A stretch of 6,253 bases of DNA from an uncultured Clostridia bacterium (GCA_947624425.1 CANQKG010000089.1:1-6253); one strand, 5' to 3'; counted from the first letter of the stretch, positions 1 to 5,441 are shown. Notes: a model not told the origin generated them from the letters alone. Translations and numbers: made by a program.

Positions 1-659
1 GACCCACCCTGATCGCGGCGGAGGAGCAGACTGCCGGTCGCGGACGGCTGGGACGCGCCTTTTATTCCCCACAGCAAAGCGGCTGTTATTTCACCCTGCT
101 GCTCCAACCGAACGCCGCACTTTCCTCCACTGTGCTGACCACCGTGGCGGCGGCGGTGGCGGTCTGCCGTGCCGTGAAAGCCTGCAGCGGCGCCGAAACC
201 GAGATCAAGTGGGTCAACGACATTTACCTAAACGGGAAAAAGCTTTGCGGCATTTTGACCGAGGCGATCACCGATTTTGAATCCCAAACGGTCAGCAGTC
301 TGATCATCGGAATCGGGATCAACACCGGCGCTCTCCCGCCGGACGCCCCGCCCGAAGTACGGGAAATCGCCGCTTCCCTTTACCAAACATCGGTAGGACG
401 CAACCGGCTGATCGCCGAAACGGTGAACGAGCTTCTCTCCCTCCTGCAAAGCGGCGTCAAAACCTGTCTGCCGGAGTACCGCGCACGCTCGTTTCTCCTC
501 GGCAGGGAGATCGCCTACCGGCAAAACGGCGTCCTGCACACTGCACTGGCAAAGGATATTGCGGACGACGGCGGTTTGATCGTGTTGGAAAACGGTCAGC
601 CGAAGGTACTCAATTCGGGAGAGGTCAGTGTAAAACAAAAGCAAGGAGAACCGACATGA
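1..659 (+). CDS. birA: Biotin-[acetyl-CoA-carboxylase] ligase (BirA), 5'-truncated by window edge
   Basis: This enzyme activates biotin with ATP to biotinyl-AMP and transfers it to the biotin-carrier lysine of carboxylases in the cytoplasm. The first two bases belong to a split codon; 218 residues follow to the TGA. What is seen: the biotinyl-adenylate loop GRGRLGR at visible residues 12-18 (E. coli has GRGRRGR), the catalytic-lysine motif KWVND at 69-73 followed by GKKLCGILTE, and IIGIGIN at 101-107. The small C-terminal SH3-like domain covers about 165-212. A GTG at 132 cannot be the start because the adenylate loop lies upstream of it. The N-terminus is outside the window, so it cannot be told whether this is a bifunctional ligase-repressor with a helix-turn-helix domain or a ligase only. 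The stop overlaps the bioY start (ATGA), implying translational coupling in a biotin-use operon. Confidence 0.95.
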   Translation, partial: PTLIAAEEQTAGRGRLGRAFYSPQQSGCYFTLLLQPNAALSSTVLTTVAAAVAVCRAVKACSGAETEIKWVNDIYLNGKKLCGILTEAITDFESQTVSSLIIGIGINTGALPPDAPPEVREIAASLYQTSVGRNRLIAETVNELLSLLQSGVKTCLPEYRARSFLLGREIAYRQNGVLHTALAKDIADDGGLIVLENGQPKVLNSGEVSVKQKQGEPT

Positions 660-1228
660 AAGAAGAAAAGCTATTTTCCCCGCTCCACCTGATCCTGTGC
701 GGTCTGTTTGCCGCCCTGATTGCGGCAGGCTCGTTTTTACGCATTCCGATCCCGCCGATGCCGATCACGCTGCAAATCTTTTTCACCACCATGGCAGGCA
801 TGGTGCTTGGGAAAAAACTCGGCGCCATCTCTGTGGCGCTTTACATCTTCATCGGGCTGATCGGCGTGCCGATCTTCAGCACCGGCGGCGGATTGGGCTA
901 CCTGCTTCAGCCCAGCTTCGGCTATCTGCCGGGCTTTGTGGCAGGCGCTTATTTCTGCGGTTTTTGGGTTGAGAAAAAGCATAACTGCTCCGTTTCCACC
1001 CTGACCGTTGCCTGCATCGGCAACATTCTGCTGATCTATCTGATCGGGTGCGGCTATGCCGCTATGATCTCCGCCTGTTACACCCACCAGCCGCTGGCAA
1101 TCGGAACGCTTGTGTTCAGCTACTTTTTACTCTTCCTGCCGGGCGAATTTGTGAAAATGCTCTTAGTGATCCTCATCTGCAAAAAATGGCTCCCGCTTTT
1201 CCGAAAGCTGGCGCACATTCCACTATAA
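656..1228 (+). CDS. bioY: Biotin transporter BioY (ECF S component)
   Basis: BioY is the membrane substrate-binding subunit that captures biotin, normally working with a shared ECF ATPase pair and T protein. The 190-residue length fits the family. About six hydrophobic segments are visible (roughly 10-30, 36-53, 55-73, 88-105, 115-140, 148-175). The family signature is present: IPIPPMPITLQ near 30-40, then GGGLGYLLQP at 77-86 and GYLPGF at 89-94. The late PGD-x-x-K-type motif appears as LPGEFVK (161-167), with Glu where Asp is usual. The start ATG overlaps the birA stop, and AAGGAG at 643-648 lies 7 nt before it. No ecfA or ecfT gene is nearby, so the energising module must be encoded elsewhere, or BioY works alone as reported for some relatives. 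Pairing with birA links uptake to protein biotinylation. Confidence 0.95.
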   Translation: MKEEKLFSPLHLILCGLFAALIAAGSFLRIPIPPMPITLQIFFTTMAGMVLGKKLGAISVALYIFIGLIGVPIFSTGGGLGYLLQPSFGYLPGFVAGAYFCGFWVEKKHNCSVSTLTVACIGNILLIYLIGCGYAAMISACYTHQPLAIGTLVFSYFLLFLPGEFVKMLLVILICKKWLPLFRKLAHIPL

Positions 1229-1258
1229 AAATGCCGTCCAAATGGACGGCATTTTTTA
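1227..1258. terminator. Bidirectional intrinsic terminator between bioY and ptsI
   Basis: Perfect inverted repeat: ATGCCGTCCA (1231-1240) and TGGACGGCAT (1243-1252). It is extended by an A-run (1227-1230) on the left and a T-run (1253-1257) on the right, giving up to 14 bp. Read on the plus strand it ends in T-residues after bioY; read on the minus strand it ends in T-residues after ptsI. The stop codons of both genes lie at the edges of the stem (TAA at 1226-1228 for bioY; 1256-1258 on the minus strand for ptsI), so one structure of about 30 bp serves both transcripts. Confidence 0.93.
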
Positions 1259-2962
1259 TCGCTGTACGCTGTTTAGGAGGTCGTAGACTTCCTCCTTGGT
1301 TTCCATTTGCAGCGCTTTACCCGCCACCTCGTTTGCCTCCGGCACCGTCCAGGCGGAAATGGATTTCCGCATCAACAATACCGAGGACGGACTGACGCTG
1401 CATTCGTCCAGCCCGAACGAGATCAAAAGCGGCAGCAGCAGCGGATCGGCGGCGGCCTCGCCGCTGATCCCGATCGGCACGCCGCGCTGCTTGGCACACG
1501 CGACCATATGCTGCAGCAGACGCAGCAGTGCAGGCTGATAATTGGAATCCAGATATGCCACCTGGGCGTTGTTCCGATCCACCGCCATCAGGTACTGGGT
1601 GAGATCGTTGGTGCCGATGCTGAAAAAGTCCGCCTCATGAGAGAGGATATCGACCGTCATGGCGGCGGCAGGCGTTTCCAGCATCACGCCGAGCGGGATA
1701 TCCTTGCGATACGGAATACCCAATACGTCCAGCCGGTGCATTTCCCCCTGCAAAATTCGGCGCGTTTGCCGGATCTCCTCCACGCAGGTGACCATCGGCA
1801 GCAAGATCCGCAGGTCGCCGAACGCCGAAGCGCGGAGCATGGCGCGCAGCTGCACCCGAAACATATCATCCCATTTCAGGCAGAGCCGCAAAGACCGGCA
1901 GCCCAATACGGGATTGCGCTCTTTCGGCAATCCGATCGCCGACAGCATTTTATCCCCGCTGATGTCCAGTGTCCTGATCGTGACCGGGCGACCCTTCATC
2001 TGCTCCATGACATTCTGATAGGCATACAGCTGCTCCTGCTCACCGGGGAGCGCGGACGCCCGCAAAAACAGATACTCCGTCCGCAAAAGGCCGACGCCCT
2101 CGCCGTCGGCGTCCGGCACCATCGAAGCATCGGAGTCCTGCACGATATTGCAAAGCAGCGAGATCCGATGGCCGTCGGCGGTCACCGTTTCTTTCCCGAC
2201 AAATTTGCTCAGAGAGATAAGCTCACGCAGCATCATCTGCCGCCGTTCCTCGTAGAGCGCGATCTCCTCTTCGGTGGGATAAAAGATCACCGTTCCCTCG
2301 CCGCCGTCGAGAAGAACCGGCGCGCCGTCTCCCACCAGCTCCAGCGCATTCTCCACACCCAGAACCGCCGGTATACCGAGCGCACGGGCAAGGATCGCGG
2401 CATGGGAGGTTTTGCCGCCGGTTTCGGTGATGATCCCCGCCACTCCTTTCCGGCGGATCCCCACCGTCATGGACGGAGTCAGCTCATGAGTGACAAGCAC
2501 GCTGTCGGGAGACAGATCGGAAATATCGATTTCCTGTACATCCAATAAGGCCGACAGCACGCCGTTTTTGACGTCACGAATATCCACCGCACGCTGTACG
2601 GTCAGCTCATCCTTTGCGGAAGAAAGCAGATCCACAAACCAGTCGCAGCTTTTTTCCAAAGCCGCCTCAGCGCAAAAGCCCTCCTCCAGTATGAGTTTTT
2701 GCATCGACGATGTGAGAGAGGGATCCCGAATCATCATAACATGACCGGACAGTATCTCCGCCTCGGGCAGACCGACCTCCTGCTCGATCCGCCGCGCTTT
2801 CTGCTCGGTGCGCTGGCAGTAGGCGTCGATTGCCCTTTCCAGACGGCGGAGCTCCTCCTCGGGCGATGACGGCGAAAAAGACGGATAGGAAAGGTCGGGC
2901 TGCAAAAGCCGCACCGCTTTGCCGATCCCGATCCCGATCGAAGCACCGATTCCCTGTTTCAT
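1256..2962 (-). CDS. ptsI: Phosphoenolpyruvate-protein phosphotransferase (PTS Enzyme I) with Cys-to-Ser active site
   Basis: Enzyme I takes phosphate from PEP onto a histidine and passes it to HPr, the first step of PTS sugar uptake, in the cytoplasm. The 568-residue length matches the family. Seen: N-terminal HPr-binding/helical region (about 1-145), phosphohistidine motif GGKTSHAAILAR with His187 (codon 2404-2402), and the PEP-binding TIM barrel from about 255 with GVGLLRTEYLF, IRTLDISGDK, VMLETPAAA and FSIGTNDLTQY. Near the C-terminus the E. coli MCGELAGD motif reads ISGEAAAD here, so the conserved cysteine (Cys502 in E. coli) is Ser500 (codon AGC, 1465-1463). The start at 2962 is chosen over an in-frame ATG at 3007 because GGGAGGTGA (2976-2968) precedes it at good spacing and the upstream ATG lies inside the promoter. 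No ptsH or EII gene is adjacent. The family call is firm; normal activity is not assured. Confidence 0.93.
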   Translation of the reverse strand: MKQGIGASIGIGIGKAVRLLQPDLSYPSFSPSSPEEELRRLERAIDAYCQRTEQKARRIEQEVGLPEAEILSGHVMMIRDPSLTSSMQKLILEEGFCAEAALEKSCDWFVDLLSSAKDELTVQRAVDIRDVKNGVLSALLDVQEIDISDLSPDSVLVTHELTPSMTVGIRRKGVAGIITETGGKTSHAAILARALGIPAVLGVENALELVGDGAPVLLDGGEGTVIFYPTEEEIALYEERRQMMLRELISLSKFVGKETVTADGHRISLLCNIVQDSDASMVPDADGEGVGLLRTEYLFLRASALPGEQEQLYAYQNVMEQMKGRPVTIRTLDISGDKMLSAIGLPKERNPVLGCRSLRLCLKWDDMFRVQLRAMLRASAFGDLRILLPMVTCVEEIRQTRRILQGEMHRLDVLGIPYRKDIPLGVMLETPAAAMTVDILSHEADFFSIGTNDLTQYLMAVDRNNAQVAYLDSNYQPALLRLLQHMVACAKQRGVPIGISGEAAADPLLLPLLISFGLDECSVSPSSVLLMRKSISAWTVPEANEVAGKALQMETKEEVYDLLNSVQR

Positions 2963-2967
2963 GGCCG

Positions 2968-2976
2968 TCACCTCCC
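2968..2976 (-). promoter_or_regulatory. Ribosome binding site deciding the ptsI start
   Basis: The minus strand reads GGGAGGTGA, near-perfect complementarity to the 16S anti-SD end, with the GGAGG core 8 nt before the ATG at 2962-2960. No such site precedes the longer in-frame start at 3007, and the predicted promoter leaves that codon untranscribed. Confidence 0.85.
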
Positions 2977-2986
2977 TTCTATTTCT

Positions 2987-3015
2987 ACGATACTCTATTT
3001 TGCCCAATTTGTCCA
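2987..3015 (-). promoter_or_regulatory. Sigma-A-type promoter of ptsI
   Basis: On the minus strand TGGACA (-35, 3015-3010, 5 of 6 consensus bases) is separated by exactly 17 bp from TATCGT (-10, 2992-2987, 4 of 6). Transcription would start near 2980 and give a leader of only about 18 nt that carries the ribosome site. The -35 box begins 9 bp after the U-tract of the upstream operon's terminator. Confidence 0.65.
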
Positions 3016-3024
3016 GCGATTTTT

Positions 3025-3058
3025 AGAAAGAAAAGCCGCCCTCGCAAAGAGAGCGGCT
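3025..3058 (-). terminator. Intrinsic terminator of the kinase/ECF-S operon
   Basis: Minus-strand reading: AGCCGCTCTC (3058-3049), loop TTTGC, GAGGGCGGCT (3043-3034), then a T-rich tract TTTCTTTCT. The stem has 10 pairs including one G-U. It lies about 320 nt after the stop of the last gene of the upstream operon and directly before the ptsI promoter, which separates the two minus-strand units. Confidence 0.85.
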
Positions 3059-3101
3059 CAGTTTGTCAAAAAAGCCATCCGTAACGAAATATTTTTAATC
3101 C

Positions 3102-3134
3102 GTCACGGAGGCGGACATGTGCCGCCGCAGTGAC
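3102..3134. repeat. Imperfect inverted repeat in the 3' region of the kinase/ECF-S operon
   Basis: The arms at 3102-3114 and 3122-3134 (13 nt each) pair with two mismatches around a 7-nt spacer that contains the palindrome ACATGT. There is no T-tract on either side, so it is not an obvious terminator. It could be an RNA hairpin in the long 3' untranslated region or a protein-binding palindrome. Confidence 0.5.
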
Positions 3135-3156
3135 ACCCTGAAAGAAATTACGGTTT

Positions 3157-3320
3157 TGAATCCCTCCACCGCGCTTTAGCGCGGTCCCTTTCCTCTTGCG
3201 GTGCCCAATTTTGCTTTTGCTCGCGGTCACGCTCGCGCAAAATTGACCGCAGCGCCATTCCCGCCTCGCTGTTTCGCCCACAGGGCGCGCTTCGGCGGCA
3301 AAGCCCTTTGACAAGGGAGG
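3157..3320. repeat. Structure-rich intergenic element, possibly a dispersed repeat
   Basis: This gene-free stretch is bounded by inverted GAATCCCTCC (3157-3167 area) and GGGAGG (3315-3320). Nested palindromes lie inside: ACCGCGCT/AGCGCGGT (3168-3175, 3178-3185), GCGGTgccCAATTTTGC with GCAAAATTGACCGC (3198-3214, 3237-3250; a 3-nt bulge, 22-nt spacer), CGCCC/GGGCG (3275-3279, 3283-3287) and CCCTT/AAGGG (3304-3308, 3313-3317). Short open frames cross it on both strands, but none has a convincing ribosome site or recognisable product. Flanking CCTCCCTT and GGAGGGATTC-like ends resemble interspersed intergenic repeats common in gut Clostridia. That resemblance is from memory and a second copy is not in this window. 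Confidence 0.45.
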
Positions 3321-3344
3321 TCTTGACAAAGACGCCAGCATTAG

Positions 3345-3381
3345 CGTAAATCACATTTGTCCTCAAAAGGCAAGGATTTAC
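3345..3381 (-). other. Hairpin over the stop codon of the ECF S-component gene
   Basis: GTAAATC (3381-3375 on the minus strand) pairs with GATTTAC (3352-3346), with further short pairing inside the 22-nt spacer. The left arm contains the TAA stop at 3380-3378. No T-tract follows, so it is unlikely to terminate transcription. It might protect the mRNA 3' end or be part of the adjoining repeat-rich region. Confidence 0.4.
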
Positions 3382-3959
3382 TTTTCCTGCGGCGCCAAGC
3401 GCTTTAATGCCGGAGAAAGCGCGGGGCGGAGAATTTGTGCCAGCGGCACCGCGATCACCACTGCCAGCACGGCGTTGACGGTCGAGGTCGCCGCCTTCAT
3501 GCCGACCGAGATCAGCGTGGTCTGCCATTCCACCCGCTCGAAGAAATACGCCTCCACAAAGCTCTTGCCGACATAGAGTATCACATAACTCAGCGAGCCG
3601 ACCACACCGCCGACAATGTCACCCAAAAGCTGCCGCTTTCGGGTCATCTCCCCTTTCGGGTGAGAGATCAAACCGGCGAAAAAGCCGATGCAGAACTTAA
3701 AGGCAAAGGTGAAGGGAGCGGAAGCGATATACACCGGATCGAACAGGTCATAGAGAGCAGAGCCGATCCCCGCCGACAGTCCGCCGGTCACGCTGCCGAA
3801 CAGCAGTCCGGACAGCACGCACATGGCATTCCCAAAATGAAAACGGGTCACGCCGACCGGGGTCATCAGCTTGATCTGCGGCAAGGAAAGGACGAAGACC
3901 ACTGCGGACATCAGTCCGATCGCCACCAGCCTCCACGCATAATTGCTTTTTTGATTCAT
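3378..3959 (-). CDS. ECF transporter S component, probably for vitamin B6
   Basis: This is a 193-residue integral membrane protein of the ECF-type S-component superfamily, which bind a vitamin and dock to a shared ECF ATPase/T module. Hydrophobic segments lie at roughly 10-28, 40-57, 60-72, 82-98, 115-132 and 150-178. The conserved early core is VGVTRFHFGNAMCVLSGLLFG (35-55) followed by GGLSAGIGSALYDL (59-72) and a PFTFAFKF segment (82-89). It starts 22 nt after the kinase stop, with AAAGGTGAT about 8 nt before the ATG. Co-transcription with pyridoxal/pyridoxamine kinase makes a B6 vitamer the best guess for the substrate, as for the PdxU/PdxU2 groups assigned by genome context. The sequence alone does not prove specificity; folate, pantothenate or thiamine-precursor S components are more distant options. 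No ECF energising genes are in the window. Confidence 0.85.
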   Translation of the reverse strand: MNQKSNYAWRLVAIGLMSAVVFVLSLPQIKLMTPVGVTRFHFGNAMCVLSGLLFGSVTGGLSAGIGSALYDLFDPVYIASAPFTFAFKFCIGFFAGLISHPKGEMTRKRQLLGDIVGGVVGSLSYVILYVGKSFVEAYFFERVEWQTTLISVGMKAATSTVNAVLAVVIAVPLAQILRPALSPALKRLAPQEK

Positions 3960-3981
3960 AAAAGATCATCACCTTTCAAGA

Positions 3982-4845
3982 CTATAAGAGCCGGTACCCT
4001 TTGAGCGAATGCTCCTGCTTAAGCCAGCCGAGACAGGACTCCAGCAGTACGCCATGACGCGGTTCGGTATCGTAGCTGAAGGTGCGGCGGATCGCAAGCT
4101 CAAGAAACCGTGTCGCCCGCTCGATGGCGATCGGCAGGCTGTCCCCCTGCAGCAGGCTGCCCACAATCACCGACGCGAAGATGTCGCCGGTGCCGGGATA
4201 GGCAACCGGCACATAGTCACAGTCCACCCGCCAGAACGCACCCCGTTTCCCGTCATAACCGATGTTGCTGATCTTGCCGTCCGCCATCTCCACGCCGGTC
4301 ATCAACACATACTCCGGCCCCATGCGGGACAATCGAAGCAGCTTGCTTTTCGCCTCGCTCTGGGTGAGCGGCAATGCGGGATAGCTTTCCCCCAGCAGGA
4401 TCGAGGTTTCGGTCAGGTTCGGCGTAATCAGATCCGCCATACCGATCATCTCGGTCATCCGCTGCCGCATCTGCGGCGTGCAGGTGCGGTAGGGCTTTCC
4501 GTGATCCCCCATCACGGGGTCCACCACGATCAGCGCATCGGGATAGGCACGGAAAAAATCCAGACAGTGATCCACCTGCTCCTGCGAGCCTAAAAAGCCA
4601 CTGTATACCGCGTCAAAGGACAGCCCCAGCTCCCGATAATGGGAAAGCGCCGCCGGAATAAAATCGGTCAGGTCGCGAAATACGACCTCCCCGAAACCGC
4701 CGGTATGGGCAGACAGCACCGCTGTCGGCACCGCGCAGACCTGTACCTCCATGGCGGACAGGATCGGCAGGATCACCGAAAGGGAGCATCTGCCGACACC
4801 CGAAAGATCGTGGATCGCCGCAATACGCTTGACCGGTTCCATCAT
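3982..4845 (-). CDS. Pyridoxal/pyridoxamine kinase (PfkB-like family)
   Basis: Phosphorylates vitamin B6 vitamers at the 5' hydroxyl using ATP, trapping them and feeding PLP salvage in the cytoplasm. The 287 residues fit the PdxK/PdxY/ThiD-type kinase fold. Seen in order: N-terminal IHDLSGVGRCSL (11-22), substrate-side VYSGFLGSQEQ (80-90), VVDPVMGDHGKPY (107-119), TPNLTETSILLGE (141-153), and the PGTGDIF catalytic/anion-hole motif (217-223) with Asp221 as the expected base. The ATG at 4845 follows AGGAGG (4859-4854) by 8 nt; a second ATG immediately after could also be used. It is the first gene of a two-gene operon with an ECF S component. The HDLSG start and overall pattern favour pyridoxamine kinase over hydroxymethylpyrimidine kinase (ThiD). 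Whether the preferred substrate is pyridoxal, pyridoxine or pyridoxamine cannot be read from the sequence. Confidence 0.9.
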   Translation of the reverse strand: MMEPVKRIAAIHDLSGVGRCSLSVILPILSAMEVQVCAVPTAVLSAHTGGFGEVVFRDLTDFIPAALSHYRELGLSFDAVYSGFLGSQEQVDHCLDFFRAYPDALIVVDPVMGDHGKPYRTCTPQMRQRMTEMIGMADLITPNLTETSILLGESYPALPLTQSEAKSKLLRLSRMGPEYVLMTGVEMADGKISNIGYDGKRGAFWRVDCDYVPVAYPGTGDIFASVIVGSLLQGDSLPIAIERATRFLELAIRRTFSYDTEPRHGVLLESCLGWLKQEHSLKGYRLL

Positions 4846-4863
4846 ACCGTTTTCCTCCTATAC

Positions 4864-4936
4864 GGACGCCGGGCTTATGATTATTCTACCGAAGCCGTAG
4901 AGCAGTTTGCAACTCGGCATTTTTGCGGCGGCGTCC
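4864..4936 (-). promoter_or_regulatory. Structured 5' leader of the B6 kinase operon, candidate cis-regulatory RNA
   Basis: In the transcript, GGACGCCG (4936-4929) can pair perfectly with CGGCGTCC (4871-4864), closing a domain of about 73 nt that ends only 4 nt before the AGGAGG site. Inside, AGTT-GCA-AACT (4914-4904) forms a small hairpin, and GGCTT (4896-4892) can pair with AAGCC (4876-4872), stacking directly on the closing stem. Competing pairings exist, for example TGCCGA (4919-4914) with TCGGTA (4892-4887). I recognise no known riboswitch class here. The pairing is seen; regulation is inference. Confidence 0.45.
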
Positions 4937-4963
4937 TTCTTGTTTATCTAAAATCACGAAAAA

Positions 4964-4992
4964 AGCATATCATATTTTCTGCTGATTGGCAA
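4964..4992 (-). promoter_or_regulatory. Extended -10 promoter of the B6 kinase/ECF-S operon
   Basis: Minus strand: TTGCCA (-35, 4992-4987, 5 of 6), 17-bp spacer, TATGCT (-10, 4969-4964, 4 of 6) preceded by an extended TGA. Initiation would be near 4957, giving a leader of about 110 nt before the kinase ATG. A second possible start region upstream has an extended -10 TATACT (5008-5003) but no good -35 box. Confidence 0.65.
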
Positions 4993-5010
4993 CAATCGAC
5001 ATAGTATAAC

Positions 5011-5100
5011 AGGATAAAAAGTTTACATTACATATCAATTTCATTAAATAAAATAATTATTGCCTTAAAATACTTGATTTTTTATCTATTATGCTAAAAC
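5011..5100. other. AT-rich divergent control region
   Basis: Only 16 of these 90 bases are G or C (18%), against clearly GC-rich neighbouring genes. No coding frame is supported. It lies between the minus-strand kinase operon and the plus-strand small gene, so it probably acts as an UP-element, regulator-binding or easily melted region for divergent promoters. Confidence 0.6.
5065..5092 (+). promoter_or_regulatory. Possible promoter of the small glycine-zipper gene
   Basis: TTAAAA (5065-5070, 4 of 6) with a 16-bp spacer and TATTAT (5087-5092, 5 of 6) could start transcription near 5099. An alternative -10, CATAAT at 5144-5149, would start near 5156, but its nearest -35-like TTGAAA (5124-5129) is only 14 bp away. 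The CATAATA string also resembles a forespore sigma-G -10, though the matching -35 is absent. In such AT-rich DNA chance matches are likely. Confidence 0.3.
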
Positions 5101-5155
5101 TTTTCCGACAAATCTTTCCGCGTTTGAAACGAGAGAAAAATATCATAATAGGAAT

Positions 5156-5171
5156 GTGGCGAAAAAGCCAC
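5156..5171 (+). other. Small hairpin just upstream of the small gene's ribosome site
   Basis: GTGGC (5156-5160), loop GAAAAA, GCCAC (5167-5171): 5 perfect pairs. It sits about 8 nt before the AAAGGGG ribosome site. If transcription starts at the CATAAT-linked position, the mRNA would begin with this stem, a layout known to stabilise some Firmicutes mRNAs. Function is inferred. Confidence 0.4.
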
Positions 5172-5193
5172 TGAAAGAAAGGGGCGACCAAGC

Positions 5194-5373
5194 ATGACCA
5201 AGCAGATGAGCGCAGTTCTCAAAGGCGTTGCGGTGGGCAGCGCGATCGGCGCCGCCACCTATATGATGGCAGGACAGAGCAAAAAGCAGGGTCGGTCGAT
5301 CAAGAAAAACGCCGGACGCGCCATGCAGGCGGTCGGCGACATGATCGAAAATGTTGCCTGCATGATGCGGTAA
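5194..5373 (+). CDS. Small glycine-zipper membrane protein (59 aa), YtxH-like pattern
   Basis: The 59-residue product runs MTKQMSAVLKG to NVACMMR, ending in TAA at 5371-5373. GAAAGGGG (5177-5184) lies 9 nt before the ATG, and a strong terminator begins 4 nt after the stop. Residues 5-27 form one hydrophobic segment with a GxxxGxxxG glycine zipper (Gly11, Gly15, Gly19). A basic stretch (about 30-42, with K/R at 30, 31, 34, 37, 38 and 42) and an amphipathic tail follow. A glycine-rich apolar helix, then basic residues, then a helical tail resembles short YtxH-like envelope proteins, but I do not assign it to a named family. The role is unknown; insertion with the basic part inside the cell is the simple prediction. 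Its own ribosome site, terminator and codon use like its neighbours support a real gene. Confidence 0.8.
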   Translation: MTKQMSAVLKGVAVGSAIGAATYMMAGQSKKQGRSIKKNAGRAMQAVGDMIENVACMMR

Positions 5374-5376
5374 CAC

Positions 5377-5441
5377 GCAAAAAATCCACCGGCGTTCGCA
5401 CCTGCTGAGGAGCAAGCCTACGCTGCGGTGGATTTTTTTGC
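5377..5441. terminator. Bidirectional terminator between the small gene and the vanZ-like gene
   Basis: GCAAAAAATCCACCG (5377-5391) pairs with CGGTGGATTTTTTTGC (5426-5441), with one extra T as a bulge. The 34-nt interior can form GCG/CGC pairing and the hairpin TGCT-GAGG-AGCA (5403-5414). T-tracts are available in both directions. The right arm and part of the interior are coding sequence of the vanZ-like gene, whose TAG stop (5420-5418) sits inside the loop. Confidence 0.88.

Noticed and set aside
1307..2548. A 413-codon open frame on the plus strand opposite ptsI
   Set aside because: It lies antisense to a full-length, motif-complete ptsI. Its product is rich in His, Arg and Gln without domains, as expected from the reverse of a GC-rich gene.
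2963..3007. Longer ptsI start 15 codons upstream
   Set aside because: The extra codons cover the predicted -10 region and the ribosome site, and family members begin at the MKQGIGAS-like segment.
3148..3528. A 126-codon minus-strand frame running from the intergenic repeats into the S-component gene
   Set aside because: It overlaps the S-component gene in another frame, crosses several hairpins, and has no recognisable features or ribosome site.
3435..4004. A 189-codon plus-strand frame opposite the ECF S component
   Set aside because: Antisense shadow of a clear membrane protein gene; low-complexity His/Arg/Gln composition and no ribosome site.
4846..4960. TPP riboswitch in the kinase operon leader, which would point to ThiD/ThiW
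   Set aside because: The conserved CTGAGA and ACC-TGATCTGGATAATGCC-like blocks of the TPP aptamer are absent, and the kinase N-terminus fits pyridoxamine kinase better.
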